Below are positions 17,212-27,768 of a DNA stretch of 64,000 nucleotides, piece after piece (within the stretch, counting starts at the first letter, position 1; every line of letters starts with the position of its first letter). The notes beneath the pieces are model-generated. The model worked only from the letters and a program-made list of their open reading frames with translations, made no database searches and was not told the origin of the DNA. This DNA is from Nymphaea colorata (lineage: Eukaryota; Streptophyta; Magnoliopsida; Nymphaeales; Nymphaeaceae), in NCBI RefSeq assembly GCF_008831285.2, contig NC_045141.1, forward strand, positions 22,846,742 through 22,910,741, read 5' to 3'. A program made the translations under genes and the position numbers.

Positions 17212-17466
17212 GGGTGTGTTTGGGTGACACATTTAAATGTTTGCCTCAAATGACATTTAATGCCTGCTTGGGTGATGGTAGAATCTAGGTTTATAAAGAG
17301 CCTACAGCAATACTGGTTTAAAAGTGTTTGGGTGGCATTGAAACAGAAAAACTTAATTTTGACAAATCCTGGTTTTAGAATGAGATCAAATGACTTCTCC
17401 CCCTTCCCCAGTCTGTGGGGTCATGTACACAAGCCTGTGTGTCCCATGTATAAGCCAAACACGCCC
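17212..17466. mobile_element. Tourist-like (PIF/Harbinger) MITE, 255 bp
   Basis: Terminal inverted repeats GGGTGTGTTTGG (left) and GGGCGTGTTTGG (right, other strand) are flanked by TTA at 17209-17211 and 17467-17469, the 3-bp target typical of PIF/Harbinger elements. There is no coding capacity. Confidence 0.75.
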
Positions 17467-17469
17467 TTA

Positions 17470-17964
17470 GTTTCGATCACAAAACTAGTTTTCTTTTTAA
17501 ACACCTTTTTTTACGATGTCATCTAAAACCAAGATTTATACCAACGGTCCACGGTAAAAACAAGAACCGTTTGCTTATTCAAATATAAAATTTAAAATCT
17601 TAGACAATTCAGTCCAATCAATGAAGAAACGGATAACTGATCGACCACCCACAGGAAGCACTTATGTGGCCATTAACAAGAAAGGCACCGCAGATTAACT
17701 GTTCTGAGATTAATTTTTCTGCCCTGTAGCTTTCATTGACCCATCAAACTTGACTGTATCTCGGTCATGGTTCACATATTCGGCCATTTTAGCTGTCCGG
17801 TCCGGTGCCTCATGTTTTCCGTGAAGTGCGGCACATAAATGCATAATGCATGTATAGAAATGTCTTAAATTAAAAAAGAAAAAGGAAATTTCAGTATAAG
17901 GCAGTATTTGATAGATGTTAAAAAATGAATAACAGCTTTATGATCGACTTATAAAATTTTCATG

Positions 17965-18055
<91 letters not shown>

Positions 18056-18629
18056 GCCAATAATTACTATGAAGAATTATTGAGATTTATTCGCCTATCG
18101 GACTAGATGGCTTGGAAGCATATATATGTTCATCACTCTTGCTGATAACTTTTTTCCAATGTCCTGCTAACTTAATAAGTTCCTCATTTGATACATGCTT
18201 GACTTGATATTCTTTACTTTCGGGAAAAAAGCATCCCAAAGCCATTATTCCCAAAAAAAAAAAAAAAAAAACTGAATGAATTAATAATGAGTAATAGTTT
18301 CCCAAGTCCTTCATTTCAAAAAGCAGATAGGGATTTGGTAGTAAGATCATGGGCACTTCCATTTCTAATTCTAGAAGTCCATATGCTCCACATTGTCATA
18401 GGAAAACATAATAACCAGCACTTCCTTGCCCATTTGAATCGAAATTTCCTTTTCCGCCGCCACTTCATAGTTGCGGGGCCACATTGTGTCTGGTGTGGGC
18501 TGTTGCCCACGCCTTGTGAGCCCACACTAGCTTCACAAAATTAGTTTAATATATATGTCAATGCTTTGGTATTTTTTATTGATATACATATAAGTGCCCC
18601 AAACAAATTAAAAATATTGAATAGGTGCT
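17470..18629. other. Intergenic with long (AT)n tract
   Basis: Contains an (AT)n microsatellite of about 85 bp at 17967-18052 and a poly-A tract near 18249. A segment near 18470-18655, bounded by GCGGGGCCAC and GGCTCCGC, may be a small insertion in the LINE remnant next to it, but its ends were not proven. No gene seen. Confidence 0.45.
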
Positions 18630-18970
18630 CCACCGGAAAAAATTGCTGGCTCCGCTAGTGGTTCATAGTGTCTTGGAGAGAAGAACAGTTGTATGGCTGA
18701 ATATTAAGCTTAGAAGCTATAAGATTCCAAATAGAATGTGTTCCAGGACACAACAAGAGAAGATGAGAAATGGATTCTTCCTCTCGACCACAACAGTAGC
18801 ATCTATTTGGAAAATTGAAATCCAAATTGTTGAATCTTATCCTGCGTTAAAAGTCTTCCATGTACTGCTAAAAACAAACACCATTTTGATCTTGGAGTAG
18901 AGTCATTAGTACAAGCATACCAAGGATCCTTGTCTGTCTTATCCCGGATTTCATTATAAGTCATTAGAGC
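18630..18970 (-). pseudogene. LINE retrotransposon remnant (RVT zinc-binding region)
   Basis: On the minus strand the segment reads ...MTYNEIRDKTDKDPWY, then KWCLFLAVHGRLLTQDKI, then after a frameshift CYCCGREEESISHLLLLC PGTHSIW. The LxxHxRLLTxD and CxxCxxxxEsisHLLxxC pattern is that of the zinc-binding domain at the C-terminus of plant L1-type LINE reverse transcriptases. A stop and frameshift near 18793 and the missing polymerase core show it is dead. Confidence 0.72.
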
Positions 18971-21900
18971 AAGTTAATGAGCACGCATCTCCGTGACTCC
19001 CGCGAAAGCAGCGTCGCAATTAGAATTTAAAAATAGTATTATCCATAACCCGCTCAATAGAAGAAGAAGAAAACCCCCTTCCGAAAAGGGTTTTGAACAA
19101 AACATGAACCTCTTAATCTATTTTATAAAAATTAATTTAAATTATGTTTTAGTTCAAGCCATTTTTAAAAAAGGTTTGATCTTTCTACCATCAAATTTTT
19201 AATATTATAAGAGAATGTTTGTTTTTTATATTAAAAAAACATTATTAAGGTAAATGACTAACTTAATATATATATTTTTTACCATATCACTCTTAAGATA
19301 ATATTCATAAGATTAGATTTTAAAAAACTTTTAATAATTAACTTAACCAAGTGACTTAGTATTTACTAATTATATAGATAGATAGATAGATAGATAGATA
19401 TGAGCGTTGCCTAACCCTATATTACCGCGACCTTGATTGCATGTTCAAGCCGAACAATGTTGGCCCCTATCACAAGTTAGAGCAGAAAGAATGTGGACTG
19501 GGTTTATGCCAATGGATCCGACTAATCCTATCACCAGAACAAACTTAAATTCAATATATGAGTGGTTTTGCATCTTAATCTGCAAAGGAAAATCCGTAGA
19601 ATTCAAAAAACTCAACGCATAGGAATTGAACTATTTTTTTAGTTAACGAGAATCTAAATTCTGTTTTAGAAAATCATATCTTTTTTAATATTCTGAATCT
19701 GAATGGATCAGATTCGGTTCAAAGACTATAGATGGGACCATTTAATTTAGATTTACATCCAAACGCAGAAACGTAAGTGCAGCTAGTCGGTCGAAAGTGG
19801 GCTGCGCGCACCGAAGACTGGTTCCGATAATGGAACGTTTCAACTTCAACATCACCTCACCATCGACATCGAGCGCGCACAATTGCCGCTAAAAGATGAC
19901 TTAAAATCTTAGTCGCTGGCTTTATCTGGATTGTCTTCCACTAACTTGCACGCTGCTCTAGAAGCACTCCACGCTTTTTAGTCATTAACAAGTAAAATAT
20001 TTACCACTCACCTTCTCCCTGATTTGACTAAACGACTCACGATTTTCAGGCACCTCCTCCACCATAGCGTCTGCTGTAGCTGAGCCAGGAGCGCATTTCA
20101 GTGCCGTGGGCCAGTGCGTGGGAGGTCTTCGACCACTTAAAGCCGCCTTAATGTATCTTTCAGACTTTTACTACGGCCGTGTTTGAATGTCTCGGATTTA
20201 AGATCCCAAGTACTGATCTTAGATCCACAGGGATTTGACCACTGTTTGGATTTTAGATCCATAGTTTTTTTTTTTTATGTAAAATGGATTTGTAAGCCAT
20301 GGATATGAAATCAACTGTTTGTTTAAACGGTGGATCTTTCTAAGTTGCAAGTCTTACATCAGAAACGGTCAAATATACGTGGGTGCAAAGGGGAAGGAGA
20401 GGCGGTGGTGCAAATGACTGAGCCAAAGCAACCGTCCGACCAAGTCTCTTAATGTTTTTTTATTTTCATATTAACCTCTTCAAACATTTGCTCTATTATG
20501 CACATGAGTGTCTATTTACGTATGAAAATATGCGAATGAATGCCAATATTTAACAAAAAAAAAAAAAAGACTCAACATCAGAGTGAAGTCAGATTTTTTT
20601 TTTTGGGACGAACTAAACTATAGTTCCAAAATTTTAATAGAGGCCCAAATAAGAACTTTTCAAATTTTTTATATACTTTAAACTAATTTTTTTGAAATTT
20701 ATATATAAATTTTTTAATATTCTAAAATCTAAAGTTAGAGGCCAAGATCCCTGCCAGCCCCCTTCTATCTCTCACTCTGAATGAGGTATCAATATAGCAA
20801 TAATTTTGCTATGTTTAGGATAGGGACTTCTCCTTCAACTTGTGCAATTTAAACAGAAAACGAGAGAAAAGACGGAGTGATTTGACAAGGAACTATATAG
20901 ATTGTACAAAGTAGCCAAATCATTTTTTGAACAATTTTTTTTGGCTAGGATATTGGGTTTCCAAATGGAGGAGATATGCAGTTCAATATCCAAGGTGTCA
21001 TGACCACATAATATGTCACGTGTTTGCCTATCTCCATCTTGCTGAAAAGGGAAAAAATAAAAGGAAAAGCAGTTTCGTTTTGCTGTTTGCTTGTAACTTC
21101 TAGGGACAGCTTGTCACCACCTGTTGGTAACTATATCTCAACTTTTGTTGGCCGGAAGTGGTATTAAACCATGTTTCAATTCAAGAAAGAGTCTCATAAA
21201 AGCGGCCGGTTGACGAAAATAATAATACGAAAGTCCAGAGCATTCATAGATGGGAAGACTAAGACATCTCCTTCTATGTACGTGTTTCAAGTCCCTCTAT
21301 TAAATGTAAAAAAAAAAAAAGAAGAAGAAGATTGGCAAGTTTTTTAGTGTGTTTTTGCTAATCCATCTAAACTTGAGCTTATTTTTGTAAAGTTTTCCGA
21401 TTATTTGTTTTCCAACGGCTTGTGGGAAAGGACTAAACTTTCCCATGAATTTGGTGTTTTCTCGCTTTCTTTCAAACAAAGCGAAAGAACATGGTTGTGC
21501 TGTACAACTTGCAAGTGAAACGGGATCTTTTGGTTCTCCCATGGGTCATTTCTTTATCATCTAGACTTTGACCCAACCCTTATCAGCTGTGAGGAGTCCT
21601 CCACTTTGCTTCACTTCAATTGGTCTATTCTTTCATTAACATATGAACTTTTATGAATGTGCATGTGCACGCGCATGCATGCATGTGTGTGTGTGTGTGT
21701 GAGAGAGACAGAGAGATTGCTATTATATATATATATATATATATATTGGCCATGCCTTACAAGGGAAGCTAAACTCTATATAAACATAGGCAAAGCATAT
21801 ATCCAAAACATATTTAGGATCAATAGGCTGCCTAGCCAGCACAAACCAGCCTAACTGAAACCATACAACTGAAACCCTCTAGGTTTTGCCTTACATAAGG

Positions 21901-22161
21901 TTATTATATTAAGATGAACTATATTGGTTTGCCAGGTTTAGAATGCTCCCTAAATAATCACGCTTACCTAAAGTAAAGATCAGTTAAACAATATATTCTT
22001 AAACACAACATATTAGAAGAGCTAAGTTGGTTACAAACTGAGTCCAATTGCCGGTCAGATACATATGGCACAACTTTATTGGATATACACTCTTGCTTAC
22101 TTCACATTGATTAAGTTCGACCATGATTGGGTTTTGGGTTTTGGTCTATCACAAGGACCAT
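18971..22161. other. Intergenic, no gene recognised
   Basis: AT-rich DNA with a (GATA)n tract at 19375-19400, a (GT)n/(GA)n tract near 21685-21715 and (AT)n at about 21724-21746. Only short unrelated open frames were seen. The right part is the distal 5' flank of the vacuolar processing enzyme gene. Confidence 0.45.
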
Positions 22162-22225
22162 TTGACTACAAGAGGTCAAAGTCCATATCATAAGAACCAC
22201 TTGACTACAAGAGGTCAAAGTCCAT
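22162..22225. promoter_or_regulatory. Duplicated inverted W-box module upstream of the vacuolar processing enzyme
   Basis: TTGACTACAAGAGGTCAA occurs at 22162-22179 and again at 22201-22218, each continuing into AGTCCAT. Each copy is an inverted pair of W-box cores (TTGAC and GTCAA), giving four WRKY-type cores within 57 bp, about 640-700 bp upstream of the start codon. Sequence is directly visible; WRKY control is inferred. Confidence 0.6.
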
Positions 22226-22757
22226 CTCCCATCTTCCTATCTTACTTCGGCACCTAGATGAGGAGAGTGGCACCTATCAACTAAGCATCATAAATCCATC
22301 GGTTGCAATTTATAAGAGTAGCACCTACAGAAATCAGAATGATAATCGGCTATTCACTGTGTCGTCAGTTCGACCTACGGCCGTCAAGCACAATTAGTTT
22401 GTAAGAAGGTGCAAGTTTTCTTCAAAATTGGTAATCTGAGAGATAGCGAAAGTATATATCAAGATTTAACCAGAAGTTGATCTGAACCGAGTTTTACACC
22501 ATTGAACTCTTGACCTCCTTCACTTGAAGGCTTTTGTTCAACCCAAGCAGGCATGAGATCCAACGCGGTGGGCCTAAGAAACTGACGTTGCCGGCAACAG
22601 AGAAATGGAAGGAAACGAAGCAGTCGAGATCAAATACCAGAGTCTTTGTCGCGGAGGGTCCACGCGCTATTGTCTCTGCCGGAAAAATCAATGGTGGCTG
22701 CCGCGTGGAGAAGAAGAACAGTGAGACCAAATAAAATGTGGGGTCCAAGGGAAACCT

Positions 22758-22766
22758 CTATATAAG
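22758..22766 (+). promoter_or_regulatory. TATA box of the vacuolar processing enzyme gene
   Basis: CTATATAAG lies 91 bp upstream of the ATG at 22857 and is followed by a CT-rich leader (TCTCTCTCCCTCTC), a typical plant core promoter arrangement. Confidence 0.65.
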
Positions 22767-22856
22767 ATGCCACGATATTGCTAGCTCTTGCACCAAATAC
22801 ATTCAACCCTTTGAGTTCAATAGCTCTCTCTCCCTCTCTATATCCTCAATTCATTG

Positions 22857-25800
22857 ATGATCACCATGAATAGGTCTTCATTCCCTTTGACTGTAGCCTT
22901 GCTAGCCCTGCTCTTATCTCTTGCTAGTGGGAGACAAAGTAGCGGGGCTGCTGCAAGGCGCAGTGGTCGTCATGGTGAAGTTACAGACACCGATACTACG
23001 TGGGCTGTGCTTGTTGCAGGGTCGTCCGGTTATGAGAACTACAGGCACCAGGTGGGAGTGTGCTCCACTCTATAATTAGCTGGCTCGTCTTTTCAATAGT
23101 ACTTGGTCGTGATTAAAACCGGAAAGTACTCTTTAGATTGGCTCGATCAAGCCAACCACGCGCCCTTCTGTTCTAGTCAGTCTCGACGCCAAGAATATGC
23201 GAGCACGGTTGCATGGACTGATTCGCTTCGTTTTATGTTCTTAACTGCAGTATATGTTAAGTTTCTTTAGCGTTTTAGCTTTATCTCCATTTGGGGTATG
23301 TGTGTGTGTGTGTGTGTGTGTGCATGCATGCCCATGTAGGCACATGTGCAGGTTTTTCCTTGCATGTGCTTGCGTATGAACGTGAATGTTCGTGTAGATT
23401 TGTGCTCAACCTAATCGAAACTACGGCGTTTTGTTTAAATTATCTTGCTTGGTGTGCTTTCCATTAACACACTATCTAGTAAAGCTTTCTGCTTTTTGTC
23501 TTTGTTTTCTGCATGCATGTGTGCGTGCATGTGAAGGATGTTCTTTGCATCAACATAAAACATACACAGACATATAAGACTGAGTTGCATGCACCAGGTT
23601 GGCGTGTGCAACAGACATGCACCAGAAGAAATTGAAGGGAAGAGTTGGAGTATTTTGGAGAATTTTAAAAAAGAATTTTAACTTTTTCATTACCTTTTTT
23701 TGTCCTTATAAACACGCTTCCCTTTTTACGGATCAGAAGTATTCTAGTCATTAAATCTCTATTATAATTTTTTGTGCACCGGACAGTGTACATAATCAAC
23801 TTGTGTGCGTGACTTGGTAAAACTTCCTTTACTAAGTACATATTAAAATAAATTGAAAATTGAAAAACACAAAGTTCAATTGCCAGATGACTTCGATCAG
23901 AAAGCAACTGGTTGCATGGAAATGAATAGATCTGAAATGGTTTCCACTACATGATGCATGCTGAACGCATGAGTCAAAATTAAATTAAAATATTGATACA
24001 TCTATGAGGCTTTACTTTGGTGTGCTACCACGGCTCCACCATTTGACGGACGTGATTTCCACGCTTCTTGTGGCAATCAACATGCAAAGTATAACAAAAA
24101 TCTTTTAATAGCTTAAAATATGTTTCATTCCATGCATGTTTCTTAATACAACATGATTCAACGCGACAGGGTATAAAAACACGCATAGACATGCATTCAA
24201 TGCACGCGCAGTCGGAGTCAAGTTGACGAAGATGTTAAAGTTCTAAGTGCAGTTGGAGTCAAGTCGACGAAGGTGTTTAAATTCTTGGAGGTTTCTGATA
24301 TCATGAAGAATCTGTATGTATTTTTTATGTGTAACTCTTGATTTGGGTTTTGCAGGCTGACGTATGTCATGCATACCAAGTGCTGAAAAGTGGAGGTCTG
24401 AAGGATGAGAACATTGTGGTGTTTATGTATGATGATATCGCACATAATAAGATGAACCCCAGGAAGGGAGTCATCATAAACCACCCACAAGGTCGAGATG
24501 TGTACGCTGGCGTCCCAAAGGTTAAGTCTTTCTACTGAATAGTCAAATATTGCCATCTGATACAAATGTTTTGCATGCGGACATACATATGTAAGTGGGG
24601 ACGCTGAAAAGCTAGAGCAAGACTTATCAAAAATTCATGGAATTTTAGCTAATTTTTGGTCGTGGAAAATCACATAATAACCAGCCAGATTTTTTATTAT
24701 TATTATTCTAGAGAGAGAGAGAGAGAGAGGTGATTAGGTGAAAGTGAATCCAAACTATGGTTTTCAGGGTTTTACGCCGAAAACAGTTTTCTTTTTTACG
24801 GTGTTTGAAAACCTTGAATTTTGATTATATAACTAAAATTCTACAAACAAAATTGCATCTTAAGTTGCAATTGGAATGAACATTCTAGTTTTAGTTTCTC
24901 TTTGTATTTTATAGTCTGAAATTAAAGCCATCGTGACATGACATGTACCTTGAAGAGCGACGACAAAATTCTAAAATTCTGGAATCATAATTTCATCTCC
25001 TAGGGTATAATCACAATTCCAAAATTTTGAGATCCCACAGTCAAAATTCTTTGATTACACAATTCTCATTTCATCAAAAAACGAGAATTTTAATTATAGA
25101 AAATTCCACAATTTCGGTTCTATCAAACACCAGCTAGTTAAACAATAAAATCAAATAAACGAAAGAAGTTCTTGAAGAAGAGTAATATGGTACTAACTTA
25201 AAGCCGGTTCCCTGAGAATTTTTCTTTAATACAGACACCCAAAAGTAAAATTTTAAACATCTGGCCACCTTATATAAGTTATTGATCATTTTAATTTGTG
25301 TTTACTACGAGTAAAGATCAATCGATCTGAAGGGAGCGTTTTCGTTTTTTCTTGCTTCCTTGCTTGTGCAGGACTATACTGGCGAGCAAGTGAACCCCAG
25401 CAATCTTTATGCGGTTATCTTGGGGAATAAAACTGCCGTTAGTGGAGGCAGTGGGAAAGTGATCGACAGCAAGCCCGGCGACCGTATTTTCATCTACTAC
25501 ACTGACCACGGAAGCCCTGGTTTACTTGGTTAGTATGTGCTCGAGCTAAAAGACAGCGGAATATAGAATTTGTGACGTCGCATTCTGTTAGCTTGAAGGA
25601 AACCAATTTATCGAGGTCGTTTGGTAGGGACGAATCCAACAATTTTAAGATGATCCTCTGTCTGACGCATGTTCATCCTACTTGCATTTGCAGGAATGCC
25701 TGGCGGCCAGAATGCCTACGCTCATGATTTTGTGAACGTACTGAAGAAAAAGCATTCTATGGGAAGCTACAAGGAGATGGTTATATATGTAGAGGCCTGT

Positions 25801-27768
25801 GAAAGTGGGAGCATCTTCCAGGGTCTGCTGCCACAAGGGATGGGCATCTACGTCGTGACTGCATCCAATGCAGTTGAGAGCAGCTATGGCGTTTACTGCC
25901 CTGGCTCCGTCCCTGAACCTCCTCCAGGGTTTGATACTTGCTTGGGAGATCTCTTCAGTGTTGCATGGATGGAAGACAGGTTTCCCCTTTTCTCATTCTT
26001 ATCTCCGTAATTCCACTTCAATTATGCATGCTGCAGGGAACCATTTTCGTTTCGTCTCTTCTCCTTCTTCTTGAAGTTTCTATACCATAGATATTTGACA
26101 TTGTACCATAGAAAGTGGCCATTTTCTGCATCGTTCAGGAAACGCATTCAGAGAGCTCCTTTCTTTCTTCCCACTCTTACAGAAACTGATTAAATTGGTT
26201 TACAGTGACGTGGTCGACCGAAAGGCTGTGAGCCTCTTTGAGCAATACTTGAAGGTATTGGCAATATCTTCGTTAATTTGTAGAAGGTGCGGCATGCGTC
26301 CCCCCCTTCCATGGTGTACCAATACATTGGTTGGTGTTTGCTGTTACAGGTGCGAACTCGGACATCAAATAATGGGACCTACGATTCAGGTTCCCATGTC
26401 ATGCAGTATGGTGAAAAAAGTATCGGCGAGGAGCTGCTCTATCTATACCAAGGATTTCGTACCAAACCCATCGATGTGGTTACCTACGTCTCAGAACAGA
26501 GCAAGCCTGTGGGGGTTGTTAACCAAAGAGACGCAGGCCTGCTTTCTCTGCAGCACCAGGTGAGCTCTATGTTTGTCTGTTTTGATGTTTCTATGCATTG
26601 GAATGTTCGTTGCCTGCCGATGGAAGATTAGAGGTCTGGAGTACTCTTTTTCGTTTGAATTAGTGGAAGAAAAGCTTATTGCTGAAACCCTCTTCAAAGC
26701 AGCATCAGAATCTGCTGTTTGTGAGAGGGAGAGCAAATGTTTTAGGAATGAATTTGCTTGGCAAACTTGGCTTTTCACTTGTGTGATTGTATACTTTGGT
26801 AAAGAGAGCAGAAGAGGCCGTACTCACTCATGATTTTATTCACCATGGACACTCAATTAACAGTATAGAAATGCAAAGGAAGGGTCTAAAGAGAAGGAAG
26901 AGATCAGGAAAGCACTGGCAGCTAAGATTGCACACAGACTTCATGTCGACAAGAGCGTAGAGAACATCGGCAACATTCTCTTTGGCAAGGACGCAGCTCA
27001 GATACTCAATGCCATCAGGCCTCCTAATCAACCTTTAGTTGATAACTGGGACTGCCTGAAATCAACGGTAACAAAGTTGCTCTCTCTTCTTACCATTTGG
27101 TTACATGCATACCTCGAGACCTTCAGTGAAAATCAGCCAGACAGAAGGCTCTTGCCTTGTGCAGAGACATGCAAGTGAACTGAATTTATTTGATCATTTT
27201 AACCCAAATCTAATCCACTTATTAAGGTTTCCAAGGAAAATATAATTGATTAGTAACTGGATTCAGGTTTGCCTCTGGTCTTTGCATATAGAGTCAATCC
27301 AAGCATGAACTGAATCCTATCTCTGTTTGGCAACAGTAACAGACTGTTACCATCCAATAGATTCATAGAACAATGTAACAAAATGTTGAAAGAATCTGCA
27401 ACAACTTTGTTGCATATTCAGTGGACAGTAACAATTTGTTACTCTCGTCAAACCAACTCTAAGCTCCCTAAATTAATCCAATTCCAATTTCAATGCCAAT
27501 CTGATCATATCCGATTAAGACAGGCTTACTAACATCTTACTCCCACCCATTTGCATCCCTTCCTATAGAGCAGGAAACCATGTTTAGTAGACTCATCTAG
27601 AAATGCTGTTGGATGCAGGTTGAGGTTTTTGAGGAAGAGTGTGGGTCACTTGGTCAGTATGGAATGAAACACTCAAGGGCATTTGCTAATATGTGCAACA
27701 AAGGAATCCCTATGGATGCAATAAAGAAAGCAAGTGCGAAGGCATGCACCAACTTCATAAAGCCTTGA
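22857..27768 (+). CDS. VPE: Vacuolar processing enzyme (legumain, asparaginyl endopeptidase, family C13), eight exons
   Basis: Cysteine protease that cleaves after Asn (and Asp) in the vacuole, maturing storage and vacuolar proteins and acting in plant programmed cell death. Exons: 22857-23051, 24356-24520, 25372-25528, 25694-25979, 26206-26254, 26350-26559, 26864-27067, 27619-27768. All are GT-AG and in phase, giving 471 residues, usual for the family. Residues 1-25 form a hydrophobic signal peptide, followed by a basic propiece and [18 protein letters not shown]. Catalytic His is residue 166 in YYTDHGSPG and Cys is 208 in [15 protein letters not shown]; the 42-residue spacing fits plant legumains. 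The C-terminal autoinhibitory region carries a Cys-containing [18 protein letters not shown] block and ends NFIKP. The start is the first ATG after the TATA box and leader; a second ATG three codons on is also possible. Variation from the commoner YYSDHGGPG is noted. Confidence 0.95.
24800..25131. mobile_element. Possible MITE in intron 2 of the vacuolar processing enzyme gene
   Basis: GGTGTTTGAAAACC at 24800 is mirrored by TATCAAACACC ending 25131. Adjacent sequence (ATTATATAACTAAAATTC against GAATTTTAATTATAGAAAA) also forms inverted arms, and the interior is rich in AAATTC/GAATTT repeats. No clear target-site duplication was found, so the class is open. Confidence 0.45.

Noticed and set aside
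20171-20600. GGCCGTGTTTGAATG start suggestive of a MITE
   Set aside because: No matching inverted end or target duplication could be found nearby.
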